Source: Ruminococcaceae bacterium UBA866
Lineage (GTDB): Bacteria; Bacillota; Clostridia; Oscillospirales; Ruminococcaceae
Assembly: GCA_002295325.1 (NCBI GenBank)
Contig: DBGA01000080.1
Location: 4,071-12,304 of the forward strand
DNA: 8,234 nt
Direction: 5' to 3'
Shown here: positions 1 to 6,989 of the stretch, one piece after another
Numbering within the stretch: position 1 is the stretch's first letter
Layout: each line of letters starts with the position of its first letter
Position numbers and translations under genes: made by a program
Notes under the pieces: generated by a model
Database searches by the model: none
What the model was told of the DNA's origin: nothing
What the model saw: only the letters and a program-made list of their open reading frames with translations

Positions 1-1
1 T

Positions 2-502
2 ATTAATGAGATGGAAAGTGCAGACTTAGTTGTACTTTCAAGCCCATGTTACTGTTTTGGAATGACAGGGCAATTAAAAACCTTGCTTGATCATTTTGCA
101 TATATTTGGATGACACACAGACCACGAGAAACAATGTTTAAAAAGGTTGGTCTTGTTGTTTCTACTGCCGCAGGTGCTGGTGCAAAAAAGACGAGCAGAG
201 CAATGAAAGAAAATATGACCTTTTGGGGTATTTCAAATGTGTTTTCATATTCTAAAAGTGTAAATGCGAGCAGTTATGATACAATTCCAAAAAAAATCAG
301 AACTCAAATTGAAAGTGAAACTGCAATACTTTCAAAAAAAATTAGTTCTAAAATTGGCAGAGTAAAATCAAGTCTAAGGGTAAAACTTATTTTTGCATTA
401 ATGAGATTGTTACAAAAAACAAATAATGGGAGTGAGATTGATAAAAGGTACTGGCAAGAAAAAAGGTGGCTTCAAAGTAATAGACCTTGGAGAAAAAAGT
501 AA
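2..502 (+). CDS. Flavodoxin-fold NAD(P)H-dependent FMN oxidoreductase (3' part; start lies outside the window)
   Basis: The reading frame is open from base 2 to the stop at 500-502 (166 residues), so the ATG at 11 is probably an internal Met. The first visible residues (ESADLVVLSSPCY) form the third beta strand and FMN loop of the flavodoxin-like fold. They are followed by GMTGQLKTLLDHF, the usual '(S/T)GxLKxxxDH' helix of the NADPH-dependent FMN reductase family. STAAGAGAKK (about residues 54-63) matches the next FMN loop. About 60 N-terminal residues are therefore missing. Known members transfer electrons from NAD(P)H to FMN and then to quinones, nitro compounds or iron; the substrate here cannot be told. 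The C-terminus is basic, ends with a YWQEKRWLQSNRPW tail and contains a short hydrophobic helix (LIFALMRLL). I see no hairpin terminator after the stop; the next gene has its own promoter. The family call is firm, the substrate unknown. Confidence 0.85.
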   Translation: MNEMESADLVVLSSPCYCFGMTGQLKTLLDHFAYIWMTHRPRETMFKKVGLVVSTAAGAGAKKTSRAMKENMTFWGISNVFSYSKSVNASSYDTIPKKIRTQIESETAILSKKISSKIGRVKSSLRVKLIFALMRLLQKTNNGSEIDKRYWQEKRWLQSNRPWRKK

Positions 503-528
503 AAATCAATAACTAAAGAAATGTGTCC

Positions 529-556
529 TTGACTAAATTAAACACTATAGTATAAT
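529..556 (+). promoter_or_regulatory. Sigma-A-type promoter of the HelD gene
   Basis: A -35 box TTGACT (529-534) is followed by a 16-bp spacer and a perfect -10 box TATAAT (551-556). Transcription would begin near 563, which leaves an untranslated leader of roughly 90 nt before the preferred start at 656. The promoter sits in the 153-nt gap after the oxidoreductase gene, so the helicase need not depend on read-through. Confidence 0.75.
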
Positions 557-570
557 ATAACAAGTATACT

Positions 571-592
571 TTCATCATAGCATTGTGATGAA
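571..592 (+). promoter_or_regulatory. Small stem-loop at the 5' end of the HelD leader
   Basis: TTCATCA (571-577) pairs with TGATGAA (586-592). In RNA the stem can extend by a U-G and an A-U pair to 9 bp closed by a GCAU loop. It begins about 9 nt after the expected transcription start. No U-tract follows, so it is not an intrinsic terminator. It may simply protect the 5' end of the mRNA or may be chance; a regulatory role is only a guess. Confidence 0.3.
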
Positions 593-641
593 TTCCGAAG
601 AAAAATCTGCTTAATGGTAGCAAGCACGCCCTCTAACGACG

Positions 642-647
642 AAAGGA
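642..647 (+). promoter_or_regulatory. Ribosome binding site that selects the HelD start at 656
   Basis: AAAGGA ends 8 nt before ATG 656, a standard spacing. The in-frame ATG at 614 is preceded only by GAAGAAAA-type sequence, with no real Shine-Dalgarno core. This favours 656 and removes 14 residues (MVASTPSNDERNYL) from the longest reading. Confidence 0.7.
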
Positions 648-655
648 ATTATCTT

Positions 656-2965
656 ATGCCACTCAAGGAACATCCCGATTACGAATATGAAAAAAAGCGA
701 CTCAAACGCACCGTTGAATGTGTCATTACTGCGATTAATAAAACTAGCAATACGACCGATTTATTAAAGCAGGACACAAAGGTTGCATTTAGTCAGGACG
801 ACCAGCGTGATAACAACACTTATTATGATCGTGTTGCGCTAAATGCGACACTATATGGAATGGCAAAGGATGAATACATAGGGCTTTTGCGTGCACAGCA
901 CAAGCCTTACTTTTGTAGAATTGACTTTGTACCCGACGAGCAGACAGAAGTCAAGGAAATATATATTGGAAAAACATCACTCATTGGTGAGGATCTTGAA
1001 AACCCACTCATCGTCGATTGGCGAGCACCCGTTGCTAGCGTTTACTATGATGGAAGAATTGGTCATGTAACCTATAATGTGATAGAAACCCAGCGTGGTG
1101 GCGACTTGCAACTCAAACGTCAGTACAGTATTGAGGGCGGAAAACTTGCAAATATTATGGACATTGACATCACGACTAATGATGAATTTTTACAATCTGC
1201 CTTGGGTGAGAATAAGGATAATCGTTTAAAAGATATTGTAACCACAATACAAGCGGAGCAAAATGAAATCATCCGTGCAAACATTAGAAACCCACTCATT
1301 GTGCAGGGTGCAGCAGGAAGTGGAAAGACCACAATTGCATTGCATAGAATTGCGTACCTAATTTATACTTATGTGAAAAGCTTTGACCCTGATAACTTCT
1401 TAATCATTGCGCCAAACAGTCTGTTTCTCAATTATATTTCTGAGGTATTGCCTGAGCTTGGAGTTGAGCGTGTACGCCAAACCACCTTCGTTGACCTCGC
1501 TTTGAGCATCACAGGGGTTAACTATAAGCTAACAAGCCTGTACGACAAGCTAATTCGTTTCATCAAAAATAATGATGAGTCAGAGCGTATGCAACGTATT
1601 TGTGCATTTAAGGGTTCAATGGAATTTCGTGATAGACTACACAGTTTTGTGCAAAGCGTGATAGAAAACTTTATCCCAGAGCAAGACTTCATGTTTGAAA
1701 ACCATATTCTTTACACATCAATCGAGATTAGGACATTGTTTTTGCAAGGTTTGAGCAACTTACCACCTTATAGAAGGGTAGCAGAGCTTAAAAAGACAAT
1801 GAACACTAGGCTTAAAAGCAAACGGGAACAGGTAATCAAAGAGATTGAGAGTGATTATGACAATCGAATTTTTCATCTACGTAACGGAGAAAGAGTCTCT
1901 CAAGAGAGAAGAATAGCTATCGTAGCATTGATTGATGAAAGAGACCAAAAAATCGAAGCAGTGAAAAAATCTGCTAGAGTTGCTGTTAGAAAATATCTTG
2001 CTTTGTTGCCAAAAGAAACGCTTTTGTCCTATTTTACGTCCCTCATGACCGATGAAAAGATATGCACACAGTTGTATGGTGATGTATTGGATGAAGAATT
2101 AATTGGTTATTTTTGCAGATACAATGCTACTTTAATAAAGAAAAAGACCCTCGAATTTGAAGACCTCGCTGCACTCATGTATCTCAAATACAGTCTTTTT
2201 GGGCTTGATGAAAAGATGGATATCAAATACATGGTTATCGACGAAGCGCAAGATTTCAGCCTGTTTCAACTTTATGTACTGAAATATATATTCCACATTG
2301 AACTGTTCACCATTCTAGGCGATTTGGCTCAGGGTATTCATTCCTATAGAGGTATCAACAATTGGGACGATGTATCTAAGCACATTTTTCCACGAGGCAA
2401 TTGTCGTTATTTAACGTTGCAACAAAGCTATCGAACTACCATTGAGATTATGAATGCAGCCAATGAAGTGCTTATGACAAACCCAATTTCGGGGCTTTTA
2501 CCTGCAACACCTGTGGTAAGACATGGCGATAGGCCGGTTGTTTATCGTTGCGAGAACGAGGAGAAGCAAATTGCTCTACTCCAGAGTAAAATTCGTGAGC
2601 ATATGGATGAAAATTATAAAACCATTGCTATTATTTGCAAGACCGACCAAGAATGTCAAAAGGTAAAAGACCGTTTAGACCCAAACATAGGGCAAGAATT
2701 TAATCTGCTTGGAGCTCAAGATTTAAGCTATGACGGTGGCATGATTATTCTTCCGTCTTATCTTGCTAAGGGGTTAGAGTTTGACGCAGTAATTATCTGT
2801 GTTTTCGATGAAGACTACCTCGCAAACCCGCTTGACACAAAGCTGCTTTATGTGGGTATGACCCGTGCATTGCATCGACTTGATATCATTTGCAAAAAAG
2901 ACGGTATGGCTTTGCTCAATCAAACCACTGGCAATGCCTTTGATAAGCCTGCTGTAATCGAATAA
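656..2965 (+). CDS. helD: HelD-type RNA polymerase recycling ATPase (UvrD/Rep-like SF1 helicase family)
   Basis: The protein has 769 residues, close to the usual HelD length of about 770. HelD binds stalled or post-termination RNA polymerase and uses ATP to strip it from nucleic acid. The N-terminal ~80 residues are charged and helical, matching the arm that enters the polymerase secondary channel. They are followed by the family signatures KPYFCRIDF and VDWRAPVASVYYD. SF1 ATPase motifs are intact: Walker A GAAGSGKT (218-225), Walker B VIDEAQD (527-533), motif III GDLAQGIHSYRG (from 555), LQQSYRTT (588-595), LAKGLEFD (703-710) and motif VI LLYVGMTRALHR (730-741). A long charged helical segment at about 376-450 corresponds to the clamp arm between the two halves of domain 1A. 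The longest frame starts at ATG 614, but AAAGGA before 656 makes 656 the better start. It is monocistronic between its own promoter and a strong terminator. UvrD and PcrA are less likely because of the N-terminal signatures. Confidence 0.92.
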   Translation: MPLKEHPDYEYEKKRLKRTVECVITAINKTSNTTDLLKQDTKVAFSQDDQRDNNTYYDRVALNATLYGMAKDEYIGLLRAQHKPYFCRIDFVPDEQTEVKEIYIGKTSLIGEDLENPLIVDWRAPVASVYYDGRIGHVTYNVIETQRGGDLQLKRQYSIEGGKLANIMDIDITTNDEFLQSALGENKDNRLKDIVTTIQAEQNEIIRANIRNPLIVQGAAGSGKTTIALHRIAYLIYTYVKSFDPDNFLIIAPNSLFLNYISEVLPELGVERVRQTTFVDLALSITGVNYKLTSLYDKLIRFIKNNDESERMQRICAFKGSMEFRDRLHSFVQSVIENFIPEQDFMFENHILYTSIEIRTLFLQGLSNLPPYRRVAELKKTMNTRLKSKREQVIKEIESDYDNRIFHLRNGERVSQERRIAIVALIDERDQKIEAVKKSARVAVRKYLALLPKETLLSYFTSLMTDEKICTQLYGDVLDEELIGYFCRYNATLIKKKTLEFEDLAALMYLKYSLFGLDEKMDIKYMVIDEAQDFSLFQLYVLKYIFHIELFTILGDLAQGIHSYRGINNWDDVSKHIFPRGNCRYLTLQQSYRTTIEIMNAANEVLMTNPISGLLPATPVVRHGDRPVVYRCENEEKQIALLQSKIREHMDENYKTIAIICKTDQECQKVKDRLDPNIGQEFNLLGAQDLSYDGGMIILPSYLAKGLEFDAVIICVFDEDYLANPLDTKLLYVGMTRALHRLDIICKKDGMALLNQTTGNAFDKPAVIE

Positions 2966-2986
2966 AACTAAACCTACCACGAATAA

Positions 2987-3032
2987 AAAAGTGTAGCAAT
3001 CATGTGAAAAACCCCATGATTGCTACACTTTT
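2987..3032. terminator. Bidirectional rho-independent terminator between convergent genes
   Basis: The left arm 2987-3004 (AAAAGTGTAGCAATCATG) is perfectly complementary to the right arm 3015-3032, giving an 18-bp stem with a 10-nt loop. The ends are A-rich on the left and T-rich on the right, so a U-tract is formed on either strand. It lies 21 nt after the HelD stop and 16 nt after the GH18 stop on the opposite strand, so it can serve both. Confidence 0.93.
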
Positions 3033-3048
3033 ATTTTGATATCGTATT

Positions 3049-4068
3049 CTATTTTAGATTTTGATACATTGCGTCTAACAGTTCGCCTGTGGTATCGCAA
3101 CCATATTCCCATGCGAAAGCACCGGCACAATTAATCTCTTTTGCATAGTCGCATTTTGCCGCTACAGATTGTGGGTCATCATAGGTAATAAAATTGTTGC
3201 CATTGAATAAATAAGGGGCTTTTGCCTCATCATCCCAGTAACGTACATAGCCATTTTTATCAATAAAATCAGATTTCAGCTTGGTGTAGTTAGGTCCATA
3301 TCCACCATGAGTGGAGACAAGTTGTAAAAATCCATTGTTAGTAGCAGGAACGTCTAACCATTGTCTTGAGTACAAAGCGACACCTAAAACTAACTTTTCC
3401 ATCGGAACTCCAGCTTTGTTAAACAACGTCAAAGCGTCCTTACAGCTTGTTCTAAAAAGGTCGCCAGTAGAGCGATACAGATTTGTATGATGCCCTGTCA
3501 GCGAATGGAAACCACAACGCAAATCATAGGTCATAACGAAAACGTAATCTAGGTATTGTTGAACTTTGTCCATTTCGGTGAAATCAAGGTAAAATGCATC
3601 ACCACCGGCAGCAATCGTAAACAGACAATGCTTTGAAGTAATTTTATCCAAAGCCGTTCTAATTTCACGACAAAGTTCAGTAAAGTTTTCCTTGTCATTT
3701 GGAGAAGAGGCAATGCCATTTGACGGACAGCAAGGATATTCCCAATCGTAATCAATGCCATCTAGGTCATACTTTGATAAGAGTGAGGCACAGGATTGTG
3801 CAATTTTTTTGCGGTTTTCTTTTGTGCTTGCACCGTTAGAAAATGCTTCCGGTGCGCCACTGCCAATTGATAAAAGAACTTTCAAATTGGGATTGTGACT
3901 CTTAAAAAAAGCAATGTCTGATATTAAGGAGAGATGGTCAACTGTAATGTTACAGTCATTTTGAAGTTTGCCAAAAGCGATGTTTAAGTGGGTGAGTTTA
4001 GATAAATCCCCTGGGCGAACAGAGGATTTGTCTCTGTTGAAAATATAATTTACTACTATGTTAGACAT
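3049..4068 (-). CDS. Glycoside hydrolase family 18 protein (chitinase / endo-N-acetylglucosaminidase type), no signal peptide
   Basis: This is a 339-residue single-domain GH18 barrel. The catalytic signature DGIDYDWE (103-110) gives the complete DxxDxDxE motif with E110 as the proton donor. LLSIGSG (65-71) matches the conserved strand before it, MTYD (179-182) carries the active-site Tyr, YDDPQS (296-301) is a typical late motif, and AFAWE (317-321) supplies the Trp that floors the -1 subsite. Family members hydrolyse beta-1,4 bonds next to N-acetylglucosamine by substrate-assisted catalysis; chitin oligomers, N-glycan cores or peptidoglycan are all possible. The N-terminus (MSNIVVNYIFNRDKSS) has no signal peptide, and no LysM or chitin-binding module is present. 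Eleven cysteines also fit a reducing, cytoplasmic location; a spore-coat role is another option. TGGAGG (4078-4083) lies 9 nt before the ATG. The gene follows the M23 peptidase gene by 58 nt without a terminator, so co-transcription is likely. Confidence 0.9.
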   Translation of the reverse strand: MSNIVVNYIFNRDKSSVRPGDLSKLTHLNIAFGKLQNDCNITVDHLSLISDIAFFKSHNPNLKVLLSIGSGAPEAFSNGASTKENRKKIAQSCASLLSKYDLDGIDYDWEYPCCPSNGIASSPNDKENFTELCREIRTALDKITSKHCLFTIAAGGDAFYLDFTEMDKVQQYLDYVFVMTYDLRCGFHSLTGHHTNLYRSTGDLFRTSCKDALTLFNKAGVPMEKLVLGVALYSRQWLDVPATNNGFLQLVSTHGGYGPNYTKLKSDFIDKNGYVRYWDDEAKAPYLFNGNNFITYDDPQSVAAKCDYAKEINCAGAFAWEYGCDTTGELLDAMYQNLK

Positions 4069-4126
4069 CTTATATAACCTCCAAGATTTTTAATGTTAAA
4101 CTATGCTATAGTGAAATGAAAGTTTA

Positions 4127-5368
4127 TTAATACTCGATATTATAAAGTAACTGTGGGTTAATTGGCTGGTTTTGTATGCTTATTTGAAAATGCAGGTGGG
4201 GGCCAGTGGAAAATCCTGTAGTTCCAACTTTTCCTATCAGCTGTCCTTTTTTTACAATGTCACCGGTCTTTACTTCTAGGCTTGACATATGAAAATGATA
4301 GCTTTTTATACCCAATCCATGGTCAATCACAATTGTGTTACCAGTGAGTTGCAGAAATTCGCTAAACTCAATTCTGCCATTGTTTGTAGCGTAAACTAGA
4401 GTCCCTTCAGGCGCAGCGTAGTCGATACCCGCGTGACGAGTTGGAGTTTTTGCGTTATTTACATAACGCTCCTGCCCAAAAGTAGAAGAAATACGTTTTT
4501 CTTCTACTGGCTTAATGAACTTGCCCTCCCAATATTTGTTTTCATCCCTAGTTTTATATAGTGGGTGGATTTTATTGCGATACTCAATATTTGCACTGTC
4601 ACTATTAACGGTGCTATTTGTTACAGATTCACTAACTGTGAAATGGAGCTGTGTGAACTGTTCTTTTTGCACGTCTAGTGTAAAAGGTGTGACCTCATCA
4701 TCAATCTTTATTTGCATATCATATGGCTGAGCATTTTTATAATATGTAATAGGGATATATATTTCTATGTTGCCTTTATCGTTATAAAGGCTATTTGATG
4801 GAATAAACTCACCCTCAACTGAAACAGATGTATCTTTAAATACTCCTGTAACTTCTACTTTCACAAGCTCGCCTTGTTTCGGCTTTTCATTTGAAATATT
4901 AATTTGTGGTGACTTTTGCACATCTGCTGAGAAAATATAATCTACCCGACCATCGCCGTATTGGTCTTGATACTTTTGTGAAGCTTCAATTAAATAGGTA
5001 TCCTGTTTATCAAAGATAAATTCTTGTAGCTGTGAACCAGTGCCGTTAAAGACAACTTCCTCTGTGGATAATGCTTTGATTTTAATATCTACTTCAGCTC
5101 GGCTCTCGATGTTTATCTTATTATCCTTAACAATTAAGGTTTGCATGATTTCTTTTGTATCTACATAATTTCTCTGATTTGTTATTTTACCATTGAAAAA
5201 ATGATGGATTATGTGATAGCTTTTATGGTTTATTCTATTGCTATTTACAATTATATCAGCTATTTCGATTGGTCTTGTTTCAATGTATTCTTGATATCCA
5301 ATATATCCTGCAAGTGATAGAACTAATAGCAGTAGCAATATTATGCCAATTTTAAACGCCTTTTTCAT
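4127..5368 (-). CDS. Membrane-anchored M23 (LytM-type) peptidoglycan endopeptidase
   Basis: The protein has 413 residues from ATG 5368. A short basic start (MKKAFK) and a hydrophobic helix at about 6-25 without a lipobox or obvious cleavage site suggest a single-pass anchor with the rest outside the membrane. Residues ~30-285 are beta-rich; KPKQGELVKVEV at ~162-173 resembles an Ig-like repeat start seen in clostridial M23 proteins. The C-terminal ~125 residues are the peptidase: STFGQERYVN, HAGIDYAAPEGT (H312, D316 as zinc ligands), YHFHMSSL (H358, H360), GDIVKKGQLIGKVGTTGFSTGP and HLHF (H391, H393). All metal and catalytic residues are present, so it should be an active zinc endopeptidase that cuts wall peptide cross-links. 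A longer reading from TTG 5377 would leave no space after AGGG, whereas ATG 5368 has a 9-nt gap. It is the first gene of a likely unit with the GH18 gene. Confidence 0.92.
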   Translation of the reverse strand: MKKAFKIGIILLLLLVLSLAGYIGYQEYIETRPIEIADIIVNSNRINHKSYHIIHHFFNGKITNQRNYVDTKEIMQTLIVKDNKINIESRAEVDIKIKALSTEEVVFNGTGSQLQEFIFDKQDTYLIEASQKYQDQYGDGRVDYIFSADVQKSPQINISNEKPKQGELVKVEVTGVFKDTSVSVEGEFIPSNSLYNDKGNIEIYIPITYYKNAQPYDMQIKIDDEVTPFTLDVQKEQFTQLHFTVSESVTNSTVNSDSANIEYRNKIHPLYKTRDENKYWEGKFIKPVEEKRISSTFGQERYVNNAKTPTRHAGIDYAAPEGTLVYATNNGRIEFSEFLQLTGNTIVIDHGLGIKSYHFHMSSLEVKTGDIVKKGQLIGKVGTTGFSTGPHLHFQISIQNQPINPQLLYNIEY

Positions 5369-5377
5369 TTCAATCAA

Positions 5378-5381
5378 CCCT
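5378..5381 (-). promoter_or_regulatory. Ribosome binding site that selects the M23 start at 5368
   Basis: On the minus strand AGGG is followed by 9 nt and ATG (5368). The alternative TTG at 5377 abuts AGGG directly and would be poorly placed for initiation. The site is weak compared with the GGAGG-class sites of its neighbours, so translation may be modest. Confidence 0.6.
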
Positions 5382-5398
5382 ATCTGTTTTGAAATTGT

Positions 5399-5420
5399 TA
5401 GTATTTGCTTGCAAATACTA
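5399..5420. promoter_or_regulatory. Perfect palindrome over the M23 transcription start: probable operator
   Basis: The half-site TAGTATTTGC (5399-5408) is separated by TT from its exact reverse complement GCAAATACTA (5411-5420). The palindrome starts one base after the -10 box on the minus strand and covers the predicted start of transcription near 5415. A bound repressor would block initiation. No U-tract follows, so it is not a terminator. The core TTTGC(A/T)(A/T)GCAAA resembles MarR/SlyA-type sites, known for SlyA as TTAGCAAGCTAA. The identity of the regulator is therefore a guess. Confidence 0.65.
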
Positions 5421-5421
5421 T

Positions 5422-5450
5422 ATCATATTTATTTCGCCTAATCAAATCAA
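5422..5450 (-). promoter_or_regulatory. Sigma-A-type promoter of the M23-GH18 unit
   Basis: On the minus strand the -35 box is TTGATT (5445-5450), followed by a 17-bp spacer and the -10 box TATGAT (5422-5427). Transcription is expected near 5415, inside the adjacent palindrome, giving a leader of about 47 nt. Confidence 0.7.
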
Positions 5451-5474
5451 AGACCATAAGAATAAAATAAAGTT

Positions 5475-5511
5475 AAAAAAGAAAGTCGAAATTCAATCGA
5501 CTTTCTTTTTT
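5475..5511 (-). terminator. Rho-independent terminator of the SGNH esterase gene
   Basis: TCGACTTTCTTTTTT (5497-5511) pairs perfectly with AAAAAAGAAAGTCGA (5475-5489) around a 7-nt loop. Read on the minus strand, the GC-containing part of the stem (GAAAGTCGA) is followed by a run of six U. It lies about 40 nt after the esterase stop and insulates the M23 promoter from that gene. Confidence 0.9.
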
Positions 5512-5551
5512 TAGTAATTCAATATGCATTTATGCTGTTCGAGTGCAGTTA

Positions 5552-6673
5552 TTACTCATCACAGTTTGGAGTTTCGTTGTTTGCCATTGCCTTTATGATT
5601 GGAGTAAGTTTGTCAGCCATACGCATAAAACCAAGGTCAGTTGGGTGAACAGTGTCAACGGAACATTCAGCAAAATCATCTCCAAGCAAGGTACTACCAT
5701 TTAAGAAGTAGATTGATTGATCTCCTTTTTCCCTAAATTGGTTTACTGTTTGGCGTTGAAACTCTCGAAGCTCTGTGCGTCTGTCCAAAGCCTTTTGGCT
5801 ATGTGTTTCAGGTTGATAAGGAAATCTTGATACAACCAAAATAGGAGTATTAGAATGCACAGTACGAATTCTTTCAATGAGCTGGTAGAGATTTTTTTCA
5901 AGCATCCCATTGAGCCCACCGTTTCCTTCAAAATCAATGATAATACAGCTTGGACTGTCAATTAAATTGATTGTATTTGCAAGTTCAATTTCACCAAAAG
6001 CGTTTCCAGAAAAGCCAAGGTTAAGATGGTTTGCGTTAAGTCTGCGAGAAATAATATTTGTATATGCCATTCCAGGACGGGATGCACAACCACCCTGTGT
6101 AATAGAAGTGCCATAAAAAACAATAGGGTTTTTAACCTCAAATTCGCTAGGTTCACAAATATATGCAGAAGAATCTAGTGCAAGACTAACCTCGTCCACT
6201 CCATTATATAGAGGGAAGTTAAGCAGAATTTCTTTATCTTCAGTGCCTCGATTTTCAAAAAGTACGACCTCATATTCAGCTTTGCTTGCATCAAATGCAG
6301 TGACAGCTTCGAAATAGAAAGGAGAAGAATTGTAACTCATATAACAGTCAAAGCCACTTTGCCCTGCTGGTGTCATTGTAGACATATTAGAGCGACAAGG
6401 TAGTTTCACCTTAATGCAAAGTTTGGTTGAATTTGTCTTAAATGCGATCTGTCCTCCAGCGGTGTTTGTTGCAAGCCGATTTACCTTTTGGTTCACCTTT
6501 TCAATTTCATCAAAGCTAGATTTAGGTAATCTATTTAACGCTTTGTCTTGTTTATACCAATGAAACCCAGATAATCTGAAGGGCGGAAGAAGTGGGTCGT
6601 ACCAAGTTAAAGTACTGTCCTCTCCCACGAGATTAACAGCCATATTCTTATCGATTGAACCTATTTTACTCAT
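5552..6673 (-). CDS. SGNH/GDSL-type hydrolase (probable carbohydrate or acyl esterase), cytoplasmic
   Basis: The protein has 373 residues from ATG 6673. The N-terminal ~175 residues form a beta-rich domain (WYDPLLPPFRLSGFHWY near 24-40, then QIAFKTNSTKLCIKV) of the type that precedes SGNH domains in a known two-domain esterase group. The SGNH half begins with IVFYGTSITQGG, where the usual GDS is GTS and the nucleophile is S190. Block II is NLGFSGNAFGEIE (from about 218), block III DFEGNGG (247-253, N251), and block V DTVHPTDLGF with D340 and H343. The catalytic set is complete. Relatives remove acyl groups, often acetyl, from sugars or other small esters; the substrate is unknown. No signal peptide is visible. 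A longer reading from ATG 6706 lacks a ribosome site, whereas GAGGAG sits 7 nt before 6673. The gene is alone between its own promoter and terminator and divergent from the ROK regulator, which may control it. Confidence 0.87.
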   Translation of the reverse strand: MSKIGSIDKNMAVNLVGEDSTLTWYDPLLPPFRLSGFHWYKQDKALNRLPKSSFDEIEKVNQKVNRLATNTAGGQIAFKTNSTKLCIKVKLPCRSNMSTMTPAGQSGFDCYMSYNSSPFYFEAVTAFDASKAEYEVVLFENRGTEDKEILLNFPLYNGVDEVSLALDSSAYICEPSEFEVKNPIVFYGTSITQGGCASRPGMAYTNIISRRLNANHLNLGFSGNAFGEIELANTINLIDSPSCIIIDFEGNGGLNGMLEKNLYQLIERIRTVHSNTPILVVSRFPYQPETHSQKALDRRTELREFQRQTVNQFREKGDQSIYFLNGSTLLGDDFAECSVDTVHPTDLGFMRMADKLTPIIKAMANNETPNCDE

Positions 6674-6680
6674 AATATCG

Positions 6681-6686
6681 CTCCTC
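6681..6686 (-). promoter_or_regulatory. Strong ribosome binding site that selects the esterase start at 6673
   Basis: GAGGAG on the minus strand is 7 nt upstream of ATG 6673. The upstream in-frame ATG at 6706 has no purine-rich site in front of it, so the extra 11 residues (MRIKIEMRSDI) are probably not made. Confidence 0.8.
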
Positions 6687-6723
6687 ATTTCAATTTTAAT
6701 ACGCATTTTAGATGTTGATTCTT

Positions 6724-6751
6724 AGTATATCACAAAAAATGCAGTTGTAAA
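6724..6751 (-). promoter_or_regulatory. Sigma-A-type promoter of the SGNH esterase gene
   Basis: On the minus strand the -35 box TTTACA (6746-6751) is followed by a 16-bp spacer and the -10 box TATACT (6724-6729); each box has one mismatch to consensus. Transcription near 6717 would give a leader of about 44 nt. Confidence 0.65.
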
Positions 6752-6913
6752 GAATATTATGGAACTTTTTACCGCCCTAGTAAGAAGTTAATATAACCTA
6801 ACAATGCGCCAAACAATCGGTAAAACAAGAGTTTATTGATGATAAATACTAATAAAATTAACATAATAATATATTAAAATCACAAAAATGTATATAAATA
6901 TCTAATTTATTTA

Positions 6914-6942
6914 TTGACAAACGCTAAATACTGTTATACAAT
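6914..6942 (+). promoter_or_regulatory. Sigma-A-type promoter of the ROK regulator operon
   Basis: A perfect -35 box TTGACA (6914-6919), a 17-bp spacer and the -10 box TACAAT (6937-6942) lie 48 nt before the preferred GTG. This is the closest match to consensus in the window apart from the HelD promoter. An imperfect repeat TACAA-N5-TTGTA (6937-6951) overlaps the -10 box and could be a weak autoregulatory site, but it is too short to claim. Confidence 0.75.
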
Positions 6943-6977
6943 GTGGTTGTAGACTTTTTCTTAGGTTTGTAAAAAGT

Positions 6978-6982
6978 GGAGG
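6978..6982 (+). promoter_or_regulatory. Ribosome binding site before tandem GTG codons of the ROK gene
   Basis: GGAGG is 4 nt before GTG 6987 and 7 nt before GTG 6990. The second spacing is the usual one, so 6990 is taken as the start; the choice changes the protein by a single residue. An in-frame ATG at 7008 has no such site. Confidence 0.65.
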
Positions 6983-6989
6983 CGAAGTG

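Noticed and set aside
614..655. Upstream extension of HelD from ATG 614
   Set aside because: No ribosome site precedes 614, while AAAGGA is correctly placed before 656. The 14 added residues resemble no HelD N-terminus known to me.
3049..4068. GH18 protein as a spore-cortex lysin of the LysM-GH18 (SleL/YaaH) type
   Set aside because: No LysM repeats are present and the protein is too short for that architecture. A spore role stays possible but is not shown by the sequence.
4094..4110. Short inverted repeat ACTAT-GCT-ATAGT between the M23 and GH18 genes
   Set aside because: It is only 5 bp per arm, AT-rich and without a U-tract, so it is neither a terminator nor a convincing operator.
4515..4730. 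71-codon open frame on the plus strand inside the M23 gene
   Set aside because: It is antisense to the M23 ectodomain. The hydrophobic translation arises from the opposite strand and there is no evidence for an independent gene.
6794..6967. AACCTAA and TTAGGTT as distant inverted copies in the esterase/ROK intergenic region
   Set aside because: Seven-base matches more than 150 bp apart are expected by chance in AT-rich DNA.
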